In this document: positions 1 through 10,884 of the stretch, piece by piece
How the letters are laid out: each line of letters starts with the position of its first letter
Position numbering within the stretch: position 1 is the stretch's first letter
From: Polytrichum commune
Lineage: Eukaryota; Streptophyta; Polytrichopsida; Polytrichales; Polytrichaceae
Length of the DNA: 64,000 nt
Direction of reading: 5' to 3'
Assembly: GCA_950295325.1 (NCBI GenBank)
Contig: OX485808.1
Span: 12,526,501-12,590,500 of the forward strand
The notes under the pieces: model-generated
Seen by the model: only the letters and a program-made list of their open reading frames with translations
The model's database searches: none
What the model was told of the DNA's origin: nothing
Position numbers and translations under genes: made by a program

Positions 1-595
1 TTCGTACACAGTTGTAGTGGCAAAAAGTCTGTTACTTTCACTTCCGGAACTACTTACACTAGTTTTAAGTAGCAATTCCATACTTGGGGTGAAGAAGGTA
101 GTAGGATTCAATCACCACTTACTTGACTGCATGTGAGTGCCTTCGACTTCCTTTTCTGGCAGTCGCAGCGGCAAATGTCTGTCTCTTTCGGAACTACACT
201 GGCTTTGGGTAGCAATGCCATAGTTGAGGTGAAAGACTTTTGTGGATAGGAGGGTGATAGTGGGATTCGATTACAATCCACCTAAGTGCATTGAATACCT
301 GCCACTTTCTTTTCAAGCCTTTCCTATACGGTTGTAGTGGCAAAAAGCCTGTTGTTATCCCTTCTAGTACTACTTACACTAGTTTTAAGTAGCAATGCCA
401 TCCTTGTGATGAAAGAAGGTGGTTAGCATCCAATCACCACCCCCACTTGGCTGACTGCATTTGAATGCCTTCCACTAATTTCTCTTAAAACCTTCGTACA
501 CACTTGCAGTAACAAAAGTTTGTCACAAATCTCTTTCGGAACTACACTAGCTTGGGTAGCAATCATGCTATAAGTTACTTGGGATGAAAAAAATG
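1..595. repeat. tandem repeat, about 3.6 units of 140-180 bp
   Basis: Four successive copies share a core GTAGCAA, seen near 69, 209, 389 and 556, with CGGAACTAC or TACTACTTACACTAG-like sequence just before it. Units 1 and 3 resemble each other more than their neighbours, so a higher-order period of about 320 bp is likely. The array lies directly upstream of the first recognisable exon of the receptor kinase, and the last unit ends at its first candidate ATG (584). The array runs off the left edge of the window, so its full size is unknown. Confidence 0.75.
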
Positions 596-3500
596 TTGGC
601 AATGCTCGAACGTTCAAGTTCTCCCTTTCACATACTACTAAGTTGTGCCATACAGAATAATCTTGCCCTATTTCAAGCCATTCTGGTATGCATGCGTTTA
701 ACTTACTGTTTTCCTCTTCTTCAATGTGCAGCTGTGATTGCAGGAAGAAAGTATGAGACATTATCCAAGAAATGGCTGCTCATCATCATCCTCACGCCAG
801 GTGCCTTGTTCGCAACCGGCCTCGCTGTTCTTCTTGTTTGGGCTTGCTGCAAACGAAGAGGAAAGAGCAATTTAACTCCAGGGATGTTAATTTGGACCAA
901 CCAATCTACACTACAACGACGCCTTGATTGCGAACTCTCACCGGAATCCTTCAGTACGTAGCGCACGACCTATCTCTGACTGCTGGGATAAGTTTTTGTG
1001 ATTGAAACTACACCAAAAAGTTCTGTGAACTCCTTCAGCACGCCTGCGTGCATATCAACATTCACAGCATTTCTCAGGGTCCAGTGTGCCATTTTGCAAG
1101 TGATTCCCATGTTCAATGTACATAAGAGGAACTCCTATGGTCACTATAAAATGATTGTCTCATTAATCGGCTTTCAAAGTTTTTATTGGGGCCAATTCTG
1201 CATGCTCATCTCACAAATAGAGGCCATGTAAATCATAAATCTTCATCTCAAACAAATTATTGTGAGAGAGAGAGAGACTACCCCGTAACCCTCAATTCTT
1301 GTGTTACAGGACTTTATGGGGTTGGCTCTCTCTCACAATAATTTGTGGGCAATGAAGATTTATGATTTATATGGCCTTTATGTGTCAGATAAGTATGCAG
1401 AATTGGCCCCAATAAAAACTTTGAAAGCCGATTAATGAGATAATCATTTTACAGTGACCATGGGAGTTGCTCTTTGTACATCGGAATCATTTGCGAAACG
1501 GCACACTAAACCCTGAGAAATACAGTTGATGATTTTGAAGAATGTTTAAGAAGTCTACTGATGTAGTCTTTTGATGTAGTAGCACGCACGTATAGGCTTT
1601 GTGGGTGGAATGAGCATGCGTCTTGCGTTTAAAAACTCTAGAAAGCCGATTATTGAGAGAATCATTTTCCAGTGGCCATAGGAGTTGCTCTACTAACCTA
1701 CAGAGAATGTTTGAGTCTCACAACGAATATTGTTGATATTTTCTTCAGAGACGAAGGGGTCAGGAGCATGGATGAATCCTCTTCATGACTTTACCGGCTG
1801 CACTAAGAGCGGTGTACCATGTACCTTTCCCTACTCCTTGCTGCAAGCTGCTACCAGCAATTTCAGTTCCTCCAACTTGCTGGGGGAGGGGACTTTTGGG
1901 CATGTCTTCAAAGCGAGCCTGGATTATGGTGTGTATGCAGCTGTGAAGAGGCTCACAAATGCTGGAAAGCAGGGTGAGAAAGAGTTTCAGGTGCGTGCAC
2001 GCAATTCATACCATCTGTGGACTTACAGAATTCCTCATTTCCAAATCTAACTAATTGAAACAAGGAGAATGACATTCTCCTATCCTTGGACTGCAAGCAT
2101 ATTTCTTTTACTTATTATTAGCTCCACTTGACTCCGATTGAAACAGAGATTACAAATTTATCTGAATTGATGAAATTTGTGGTAATGTTATGACATGCAG
2201 GCTGAAGTGGACCTCATGAGCAAGATAAGGCATCCCAATTTGGTGGCTCTCCTGGGCTTCTCCAATGATGGTCCTGAGCGGTTGCTTGTGTATGAGCTCA
2301 TGCAAAATGGGTCCCTCCATGATCAGCTCCACGGTATGTATATATGTGGCTGTAGTACAAATTTCCCTTCCCGACTCTGGAAGGGTTAATTCTCCAGAAT
2401 CATAGAGCTTCGTGGGGCCAAAAATTTCAGGGTTGTCACATTAGAGATAACAAGGCATACTTTACGTTGCGCGTCACATAATTGTATTCGATCCGGTCCA
2501 GGGTGGATATGATCAGACCGCGGTGGACCAGACATCCGGTCCAGTGTGGCCGTGTATGGACATGACTGGACTAGAGTAAACCTGAGCAGACCTGATGGGA
2601 TTGGAGTGACTGGACCTCGGACCAGACTGTAATGGACACTAAGATGGACATTGATTGTTGTAATTACTTTGAAATTAATGACTTCGCCCGTTTTGATTGA
2701 TAAGTTCTTTCCCTGGAGGAGTAATATGAAATTACCTTATGTCGCGGTGATGGTGACATCAGCCACGTCATATCATTTGTGACCGTATTTGATGTGTGAC
2801 GCCCATCTAACTATCTATGAGCAGTTGGAGATTGGGAATCACCATGATGAAATGTGGTTGCTGATGTATGTAGGCCCTTCAAATGGAAATGCACTCACCT
2901 GGCATTCTCGGCTCAAGATTGCTTTGGAAGTTGCCAGGTCTGTCTCATCCATATGCTTTACATATGTTCCTTCATTGACAAGTCATCAGACCTCCTCACT
3001 AGAGATAGTTTGCTATGACATCATTTTGCAGTCCTCTAACGATGTAGTTGGGTCTGCTTAGAAACATGATCAATTTGTTCTGGGTTTGTGGTATGTCACA
3101 ATATCTCAAGTTGACAATTGCTTGGATGGCAGAGGGTTGGAGCACCTGCATGAAAATTGCAAACCTGCAGTTATTCATAGAGATTTGAAAGCCTCCAACA
3201 TTCTCCTAGACGCCAGCTTCAATGCAAAGGTGGGGCTTGGCACTCACGACAATGCATCCCCTGCAAACATATGAGAATAGATGGTACCAGTAATTGGTTT
3301 AAAATCCTGTCATATGTCTTCTGATATGCTGTCTTTGATTTATTGGAATATCAATCAAGGGAAGTTGATACTGGGGGATGTCAGTTTGCTCAAGTTACAT
3401 TCTAATATCTAGTTGAAGCTCTAATTTCTGAATTAATACTGTATTCTATCTATGAAGGTATCCGACTTTGGGCTGGCATTAACTTTTGGGGAAGGGAGCT

Positions 3501-5503
3501 CACCGAAAGATGATATTCAAGTGCAAGGAACATTTGGCTATGTTGCTCCAGAGTACTTAATGGATGGTGAGCAGTCAATAGTTGGAATATGAGCATTTAT
3601 ACTGGCTCAACTAATTTTAAATAAGCTTACAACGAAGTCAGTAGCACTGAGTGCATGAGCTTTTCCCAGTGTTGTACTCTTTGATATTCCAAGCTCCCAC
3701 CAAAGTAGCACGTTCATTTGTCATTGTTAGGTCCCATTGCTGTCAAATTTTCATCATCTTGTTAGTATGTGATCTGGAATTGCTCAGGTGAAGATTACGG
3801 GGCATACATGCTTCAATCTGACTTGAATAAACTGTGGAATTTCTTTCAGGGACTTTGACAGAGAAGAGTGATGTGTATGGCTTTGGGGTAGTGCTCCTGG
3901 AGCTTCTTACAGGCAGACTACCTGTGGATGCCTCGAAGCCTGTTGGAACACAGTCTCTTGTTACTTGGGTAAGGCCAAAATAAATAAACTACAACTGTGT
4001 CATTTATTGACTATGTCATTCAGTTATCTCTAACTTTGGGTGGGTGCTATAGCAGTACCTACTACCTATACCTAAGCAATTGTGAATGTTCTGTTGTTTG
4101 ACATTCCTATTTAATTCCCTATTTCCAATTCCAGTAACTTGTTGGCAAGCTTTACTTTTACACACATAGGCCTTTCTTAGAATTAGATGCAATATATTTC
4201 TCTATGTGCATCCATTTGATGTCGTATTTTTGTACATCAGGCAAAGCCGCTGTTCAGTGACAGAGCAAAGATGTTGGAAAGCATTGATCCATCTCTTCAA
4301 ACGACTGTCAATTTGAAGCACCTCTATCAGGTATGATCCTGACGTTGAATCAGCAGCCCAAACCTGTACCCTAAGGGTGTCTCTAACAATTACTGAAATT
4401 ATTCTCTCAAACAATCCGCTTCCTGGGTTTTTTGGAGAGCAAAGCTGCATACTCTTCCCATCCACAAAGCCCAAATGTTATCCACATCTTTATTGCCCAC
4501 CAAATAATTATTGAGAGACAGAGGCAACCCTCTAAACCCCTACCCACCCTCAAAATTTGAGTGAGAAAGGACTTTAAAAAGGTTATCTCTCTCACTCAAT
4601 GATGTTGGGCAATGTAGATTTATGATATACATGGACTTATGGGTGGGGTGAGCATGAGGCATTGGCCCAAAAAACTTGAAAGCTGCTAATTGAGAGAACT
4701 ACTTTACAGTGACCATACAAGTTGCCCTACATTTGTGTTATCAAATAATAGTTGACGATATTCATTATCTACACAAGCGTTACCAAATATTGCCACCTCT
4801 TTTGAACAGATAAGAGAGAAGCACCAAAAACGATATGAGCTCATGTACGTAGAGCTGATCGTATGTACACAATTCCTCAGTTTAATGGTGCTACATTTAC
4901 CCAATTCACACATGATCATTTGTATTATGGTCAAGAAATGGAAAGAAAAATAAATTTTGGTCTTATGACCGACACGAATTTGAGGCCATTGGCCTTTTCA
5001 AGAGTTCCCTTGTTACATAATAAGTTTTACTGCCTACCTGCAGGCTTTTAATCAAATCTGTCGTACATAAATCTGAATGATTGAAGCTTTGACTTAGAGG
5101 AATAACATACAAAGTTTGAGTAGATGATTGAAGTGAGATTGTGGGCCCAGATTGACTCTGTTACTCTAGAAAATAAGAAAGTCCAGACTACTTTGTATAC
5201 ACTACCTGAACTAATGTCTTGTGACACTTGACTTTTTCTCCTTAACAATAAATCTTGTTTTATGTGCAGGTTGCAGCAGTTGCAGTGCTGTGTGTGCAAT
5301 CTGAACCCAGTTACAGACCACTCATTGCAGACGTGGTTCAATCACTGGTTCCTCTCGTTCCCCAAGAACTTGGCGGCGCATGGCGCGACCCCACTTCAAT
5401 AGGTGGCAGCAAAAAGCTCTCACACTCATCTATTGAATTCTGCGAGACAGACAGCCATTTGCAAACTTCTTCCAAGAGTTTTAAGTACAGTGTCACTCAC
5501 TAA
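584..5503 (+). CDS. receptor-like protein kinase, At1g80640/At5g11020 type, nine exons
   Basis: Predicted membrane receptor-like Ser/Thr kinase. Proposed exons: 584-953, 1749-1990, 2201-2333, 2874-2937, 3133-3229, 3458-3566, 3850-3968, 4241-4330, 5270-5503; all phases join and give 485 aa. Exon 1 holds one hydrophobic segment ([20 protein letters not shown]) followed by basic CCKRRGK, a stop-transfer signature. The kinase domain shows the glycine loop GEGTFG, the lysine in [13 protein letters not shown] (an RD kinase), [15 protein letters not shown] and [14 protein letters not shown]. The C-terminal stretch [20 protein letters not shown] and the phrase [15 protein letters not shown] match the At1g80640-like group from memory. 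The ectodomain is very short. The 584 start is the first ATG of an open frame, but an upstream exon spliced near 732 or 744 in the same phase is also possible, so the N-terminus is uncertain. Ligand unknown. Confidence 0.85.
1064..1529. mobile_element. large foldback (MITE-like) element in kinase intron 1
   Basis: Two arms of about 200 bp (about 1064-1280 and 1308-1529) are reverse complements with a loop of about 30 bp. Shared landmarks are TTCTCAGGGT at the outer end, AATCGGCTTTCAAAG in the middle and AAATTATTGTGAGAGAGAG at the inner end. No coding capacity. The element lies wholly within the first intron of the receptor kinase and would form a very stable hairpin in the pre-mRNA. A clean target-site duplication could not be fixed by eye. 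Confidence 0.8.
1641..1692. repeat. partial arm of the same foldback family
   Basis: GAAAGCCGATTATTGAGAGA followed by a CAGTGGCCATAGGAGTTGCTC-like tail matches the right arm of the element at 1064-1529. It is a single truncated arm in the same intron, about 110 bp downstream. Confidence 0.6.
4374..4728. mobile_element. second foldback element of the same family, kinase intron 8
   Basis: The left arm (AGGGTGTCTCTAACAATTAC...) and right arm (...ACAAGTTGCCCT) are diverged inverted repeats. The inner part reads GGGCAATGTAGATTTATGAT, close to GGGCAATGAAGATTTATGAT in the intron-1 element. It lies between the exons ending at 4330 and starting at 5270. Two family members in introns of one gene suggest repeated or local insertion. 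Confidence 0.65.
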
Positions 5504-6389
5504 ACAAAGATCTCCAAAAGAAGCTGAGTTGATTGTACTCAATCGCGGAAGATAAATTTTGGAGAGCCAACCATATGACAGCATGACGCCCTCATGAAGT
5601 GGTGCTCAGTTGAGATTAGTAAGATAGTCCAGAAGTAGATAGTCCTTCTCTACTGAAGTTGTAAAGTCGGCAACCCAAGAGCAAAATTCCCCTCCCAAAG
5701 TGCTAAATGTTATCATCTTTATGATCTGTACGACAAGAATTGATATAATAGTTTATCATGTAGGGTTTCTAGTCTATAAGAGAATCATCCTAGAAAGAGA
5801 GTATATATATATGTACACTTCATGCAGCTGATAATATGATGTTTATAACCTCAGCAGGTCTTACTGACACAAGACCAGCTAGACAAATATATTCCAGCAT
5901 AGAGTAGTGGCTTCTCGACTTCATCTAGGACTTAGGGTCCATCTTGTCCTATGTATTGGGAATTCAAAACATTGCAGTTATTCAAAAATCATCTCCTACA
6001 CATAAGACTCATTCAGATTGGGAATGCATTTATTTGTGAAGTTATACATGCTGAGATCTGAACTAAAACCCAGATCCCAAATTGTCCAGAGATTTGTAGT
6101 ATTCAGCTTGACCCCCAGCATGCTCTGAATGTCAAGATCATGTACAGCATACCCTTCTTGTGGAGGAATTGCCAGGGCCGAGTAGAATCCTAAGAGCAAT
6201 ATGCACTCTCGGAAATGATGTGTTTATGCTGAGAACTCCTGTGCTATGAACTACACATATGGAGTTGATGTGTTATAAGAGTTCCTAAATCATCTTGGGT
6301 GTAGGGTTTATGGTTTAGGTGTCCTTGTCCTATGAGTTGAAAATTTGAAACATTGCATTGCAGCATTATAAAGTAGAGCTACCCAAAAT
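5504..6389. other. 3' flank of receptor kinase, no gene seen
   Basis: AT-rich spacer after the kinase stop codon. It probably holds the 3' UTR and poly(A) site. A segment near 5960-6060 resembles one near 6350-6460 (shared GTTATACATGCTGA), the edge of the repeat array that follows. Confidence 0.5.
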
Positions 6390-7235
6390 CGTCTCCTCAC
6401 ATTGAGAATGAATATGGTTGTGGAGTTATACATGCTGATATCAATTTATCAGACATCTGAACTACAAAGAGACAGTAAGAGATCAGTGGAATTAGGAAAG
6501 AAGAACAAGCGCCCTCATGAATTCTTTGTGCCCGCTTATACCACCCTGTACTATGAAGTCCAACTCTACTTTCCAAATTACAACGCATGTGCTGAAATAA
6601 ATTATCCAAAGGAAGAAGATCAAGGATGATGAAAAGAATCACGTGTTTCAGCTCAGATCCCCTCCACTGAGAGTTCCTACCTACTGGAGAGACCCGTAAG
6701 AGGATAAGTAGGATTCTCAAAGAACAACAGGCACAATTCCTGAAAAATTCTGTGTCTGCTGATATCACCCTGTCCTAGGAACTCCACCCTCTACTTTCCA
6801 ATTTACAACGCATGTATCAAATTAACTATCCAAGGGGGAACCATGGAGAGAGTTAACCCCGAAAGAATTCTGAGTTTCTGCTGAGAGCCCCTATCTTATG
6901 AACTACACCTGACAACTGCATGTATCAAGAGCCCCTATCTACGGGAGACACCGTCAGAGGGTGAGTGAAATTCTATAAGAACAGGCACAATTCCACAAGA
7001 ATTATGTGTGTATGCTGGTATCACCCTGCCCTATGAACTCCAACTCTACTTTCCAACTTACGACGCATGTGTAAAATTAGCTATCCAAAGAAAGAACCAT
7101 GGAAGATGATGTCTCCGAAAGAATCATGTGTTGGCTGCTGAGATAACCTGTCCTATGAACTACGACTTACAACTGCATGTATAAGTTTTAACTATCCAAA
7201 AGGAAGAACCATGGGAGATGATGTCTCGGAGAGAT
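6390..7235. repeat. tandem repeat between convergent genes
   Basis: CTCTACTTTCCAA followed by TTACAACGCATGT recurs near 6564, 6789 and 7044 (periods about 225 and 255 bp), with a partial fourth unit near 7150-7210 (AACTATCCAAAAGGAAGAAC). Only short, inconsistent open frames occur. It lies between the 3' ends of the receptor kinase and the RlmN-type gene. Confidence 0.7.
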
Positions 7236-7287
7236 AGAGAAAGAGAGAGGGACTGACTTTGTGTTGTACCTTCTGCTGCTTTTTATG

Positions 7288-8538
7288 CTATTGAACTTGA
7301 TTTATTGCTTCTCTTCGCCTCCTTGTAGGTTTAGGCAACACAGAACCTAACTGGCCACAAGCCATCTTTTCATCATCCCCACGACTATTTCGAATGTGCA
7401 CAATTAACCCGGCATCAGCAACCCTATCCCTAAACCTCAAAACATCCTCCAAGGCAGTGGGCTGAAAGGCACTCCCTGGATGCGAGTTAAACGTAATCAA
7501 ATTTATCTTAGACGGAATATCCTTCACCAACTCCACTAACCTAACTGCATCATCCTCCGAGTCATTCACATCCTTCAACATCACATACTCAAAAAACACA
7601 CTCTCACCTGGCCGGTACATGCTCAACTCCTCTTTCACACAATCCAACAATGCCCTAATATTATACTTCCGGTTAACCGGCATAATCTCATCCCTAACCT
7701 CATCAGTGGTTGCATTCAAGCTGACCGCAAGAGCACATTTCGATCTGCGACAGAAATCTCGAATCTGCGGAACAAGCCCTGATGTCGAGATTGTCACCTT
7801 CTTCGGACTCAAATGCAATCCTTTGTCGTTCACCATAATCTCCGCAGCTCGAATCACACTCTCCAGGTTATGTAGAGGCTCCCCCATGCCCATGAACACA
7901 ACATTCGTCACATGCCCTAACTCCTCACTACACATCCTCGATGCAACCACCAGCTGCTCAACAATCTGTGAAGTTCTCAAATTCCCTCTTAACCCCATCT
8001 TGGCCGTAAAACAGAATTGGCAGTTCATTGCACACCCGATTTGGCTGGAAACGCATACGGTAACCCTTCCCCTTGGCCCAGGGATGATGACTGTTTCCAC
8101 CGATGCATTAAATTCTTCCACGAAGAAGACAAGCTTTCTTGTACCATCCTTCGCCACATGGACATGTTTCAACACCAAATTTGGTGAGAACTCTGCGGTT
8201 TCTTCGAGCAATGATGCGAATTCTTTGCTCAGCCGGGGAATTTCGGCGGGGGATTGCACCCATTTGTTGTTGCCGTAGAGGTGGCGCCACAGAACGGTTG
8301 CTCTGCCTGGTTTATGGCCACGTGACTCCACCCATGCTTGAAGCTCGTTCAATGTCATGTCCTTTAGGGATATCTTATTCGGAGATGGCGGTGTGAGGGT
8401 TAGGGATGGTGTTTCGGAGATGGCAGTTGCGCGTAGAGTGCAGAATCGGTGGAGGCGACGAGTAAGCGATGACGGTGAGCGTGAGGCGGGTGTGGCGATG
8501 AGGCGACTGGCCGCGGTGCCCAGCGCCATGGCCGCCAT
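7288..8538 (-). CDS. RlmN-type radical-SAM RNA methyltransferase, organelle-targeted
   Basis: Intronless gene for an rRNA/tRNA adenine-C2 methyltransferase of the RlmN/Cfr family, which uses two S-adenosylmethionines and a 4Fe-4S cluster. Numbered from the upstream in-frame ATG at 8616, the cluster ligands are C195, C199 and C202 (GCAMNCQFC). The two family catalytic cysteines are C188 (VCVSSQIGC) and C420 (RGDDEKMACGQL), so the enzyme looks intact. GMGEPL (243-248) is the SAM-binding GGE-like motif. I chose the ATG at 8538 because translation from 8616 would start with a poly-glutamate run coded by a GAA microsatellite. From 8538 the N-terminus (MAAMALGTAASRLI..., Ser/Arg-rich, no acid residues) looks like a plastid or mitochondrial transit peptide. 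The adjacent ATG at 8529 is equally possible. Convergent with the receptor kinase. Confidence 0.9.
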   Translation of the reverse strand: MAAMALGTAASRLIATPASRSPSSLTRRLHRFCTLRATAISETPSLTLTPPSPNKISLKDMTLNELQAWVESRGHKPGRATVLWRHLYGNNKWVQSPAEIPRLSKEFASLLEETAEFSPNLVLKHVHVAKDGTRKLVFFVEEFNASVETVIIPGPRGRVTVCVSSQIGCAMNCQFCFTAKMGLRGNLRTSQIVEQLVVASRMCSEELGHVTNVVFMGMGEPLHNLESVIRAAEIMVNDKGLHLSPKKVTISTSGLVPQIRDFCRRSKCALAVSLNATTDEVRDEIMPVNRKYNIRALLDCVKEELSMYRPGESVFFEYVMLKDVNDSEDDAVRLVELVKDIPSKINLITFNSHPGSAFQPTALEDVLRFRDRVADAGLIVHIRNSRGDDEKMACGQLGSVLPKPTRRRREAINQVQ

Positions 8539-8583
8539 AGCCGCAGCCAGCTCTGCAACAAACTCCACAACGCAAACGCAACG

Positions 8584-8613
8584 CTCTTCTTCTTCTTCTT
8601 CTTCTTCTTCTTG
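8584..8613. repeat. CTT/GAA trinucleotide microsatellite
   Basis: About nine CTT units (GAA on the minus strand) in the 5' region of the RlmN-type gene. In frame with the coding sequence it would encode glutamates from an ATG at 8616. It is more plausibly in the 5' UTR. Confidence 0.85.
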
Positions 8614-8616
8614 CAC

Positions 8617-9699
8617 TATGATAGAATTACCATGTTATAATGTGAAGGTTTGGCCACACCAAGGTTTAGGATTCCATAATGTTAAGGGCCTAACACCAAT
8701 TGAAAATGACACATTGACATTTTCATTGTTAGCACGTTGATATTATCGTGGTGTTCTTAACGCATTTGACTCAATGTGGTGTGTCAAAGGTCTTATTGTT
8801 GGTTGCATAAATTTGTTGGTTACTTGGAAGGTTAGACTTCAGATGGGCGTTATTTCTTAAGTCCCCTTGGTTTTGCGCTGGATTTCTTGAGGTGACATGT
8901 ACTTTTCATTTGCAGTTGAATTTTTTTTCAATTTGTGCCAAAAGAAAGAAGACATTGTTAGCATCTATGCTATTGTGATTTCTATAGCAATCCTATTGTC
9001 CACATCTACACCTTCTACACCTATTATTGTGGTCGTTTGTTATATATGTCAAACCATGATAACTTCGATTAGTGTAACTATTCTTGATCCATGCCATTTT
9101 TGATCCCACATTATTATATGCTCAAAACTAGGAATATGAATTCAATGTTTTTTACAAGAACATGGATTCCTACCCATTGAAAATCTATAATAGAAGCATA
9201 ATACTAATCAATACAATACTAAAATACCAATGCATTAGTAATAAAATTATCAATGTTTTGTGAGCATTTTATCATTTCATATTTTAATACTAATATTCTA
9301 TAAATTTGTACGCCACCCTAATTTTCAACCCACACATAAAGTATAGGGGGCCATGGTATCTTCTACCCAAATTAATTTTCAGGGCACGGTAATAAGTGTA
9401 AATGGTGTATAGTAGTGTGGTAAAGTTAACAAATTTGACTTAATTGACCGTTTCTTAGACACTTAAATGCCAAGTTATTTTAAGCTAAGACTTGAGACTT
9501 AATAATGAGAGCTAATGATAGCTTAGCAGTAAGCAATATCTTACTAGTATCTTTAACAACAAAACCACGCATCATATGTCACATAAGAGTTGATGTTATC
9601 TAATATGAAATGTTGGCATGTTGTATGTTTGTTTTTTCCTTAACATTGTGTTAAATGCAATGACAAATAATGCTTGATAAATGGTTGTGGTGACAATAC
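8617..9699. other. AT-rich spacer, no gene seen
   Basis: Upstream region of the RlmN-type gene, becoming AT-rich from about 8900. Open frames are short and unlike proteins. No RNA gene or clear transposon terminus was found. Confidence 0.5.
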
Positions 9700-10541
9700 T
9701 GAACAAAATGACATGGTTATATGCCGGGTAACTATATTATTCATGTACAGTCCAACTGGTCTTAGGTGTGGGATCCGCTTCAGTTGGGCAAAGAAGCTGC
9801 ATTCATGTGGTCCATTTGGCATAAAGCAGTGGCAATCAATGAATGAAGGGCTTGCATTGAGCCGGCATTATCTCCAAGCAATGTACCTTTTGCCTCCCGA
9901 ACATGAGCAAATCAGTCAGACACAAATTTTGGGATTTCATTCAAGCAAAAAGGGCATGGAGATGGGCCATATTTATCATGCATGAACTATGTGGGGTTAG
10001 AACTGGCAACTATGATAGGTTAACTGGAAGCAAATTTTGTTTGGGGAAAATATATCATTATTTGGCACCTTTTACGGGGTATTGCGCTTTGGACCATTTG
10101 GATTGAGCGCAATGACAAAGTGTTCAACCATGAACAATAGCATGACTCTAAGGTCAAACATTGTATTTGGGATGAACTCTATCATCTACGCCAAGGCGGC
10201 ATGGAAACGAGTGATCAAGCATATCAAGATCAACAACTTCTTCGTTGTGGCCATGCTCCAAGGCGCAAGGAATGTCCTCTATAGAAGGAGCAATTTACAT
10301 ATTGAATGGAATTGGAAGCAACAACATAAGTAGGCAACTCAATTCTGTGGTGGTTTTTTGGTGGCTTGGGGATTGTCATTGGCTTGGTGGGTTCAGTGAG
10401 TTGTCCGTGGTGGGGTTTGGTCGTCATTACTTTTTATGTGGTGATTTTTCGCCTCCCCTCGATGTGGGAGCATTTTCTTGGTTCTTAATGCATTTGGTGT
10501 TGGCTTTGTTGGCATTCTGTCTCAAAACAAAAAAAAAAAAA
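9700..10541 (+). mobile_element. decayed non-LTR retrotransposon (LINE) 3' end with poly(A) tail
   Basis: Three frames must be combined, so it is broken. Around 10060-10140 one frame reads LLRGIALWTIWIERNDKVFN, the WxxWxERNDxVF signature at the C-terminal end of plant LINE reverse-transcriptase polyproteins (zf-RVT region). Upstream, frame-shifted pieces read EAAFMWSIWHKAVAINEW and AWRWAIFIMHELCGVRTGNY, typical of the same region. Downstream come WKRVIKHIKI and LHIEWNWK. The relic ends at an A-rich tract (10526-10541), as expected for target-primed insertion. It ends about 340 bp before the MED21 start codon. Confidence 0.7.
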
Positions 10542-10603
10542 CCCAAATAAAGGAGCCGGGTATATACATGGGTTCATAAAAGGCACATATCCGGGCACCT
10601 AAT

Positions 10604-10690
10604 CATACCCGGAAGTGCATGCCTAGTCATACCCGGAAGTGAGGTCCTCTACATACCCGTATTTTCTTAAGTCGGAAATACCCGGAGTGT
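10604..10690. promoter_or_regulatory. repeated CATACCCGGAAGTG motif upstream of MED21
   Basis: CATACCCGGAAGTG occurs exactly at 10604-10617 and 10628-10641. Shorter versions follow: ACATACCCG at 10651 and AATACCCGGAGTG near 10677. The cluster lies 195-280 bp before the MED21 ATG, between the LINE poly(A) tract and the gene. Whether it binds a factor is inference; it could also be a short tandem duplication. Confidence 0.4.
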
Positions 10691-10884
10691 GGGGAAACAA
10701 TGTATTTTTTCAGGCTTCACTCCCGACATCGATGCTACCCGAGGGTTTAGGGTTTGTTCCTCGAACGATCGGAAGAAGGACCGCCTCGATCGTTAATCCG
10801 ATGCTCACATTGTGATCGGCCATGTTACGGAGGCCAGATTGTTCATAAGAATCGCTGAAGAAGGGGGTGCGTTTTGACTAGGAG

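Noticed and set aside
2461-2640. Dense GGTCCA/TGGACC motifs in kinase intron 3
   Set aside because: Too irregular to define a repeat unit or binding-site array by eye.
7619-8278. 219-codon plus-strand open frame
   Set aside because: Shadow of the RlmN-type gene on the other strand; the minus frame has all catalytic motifs.
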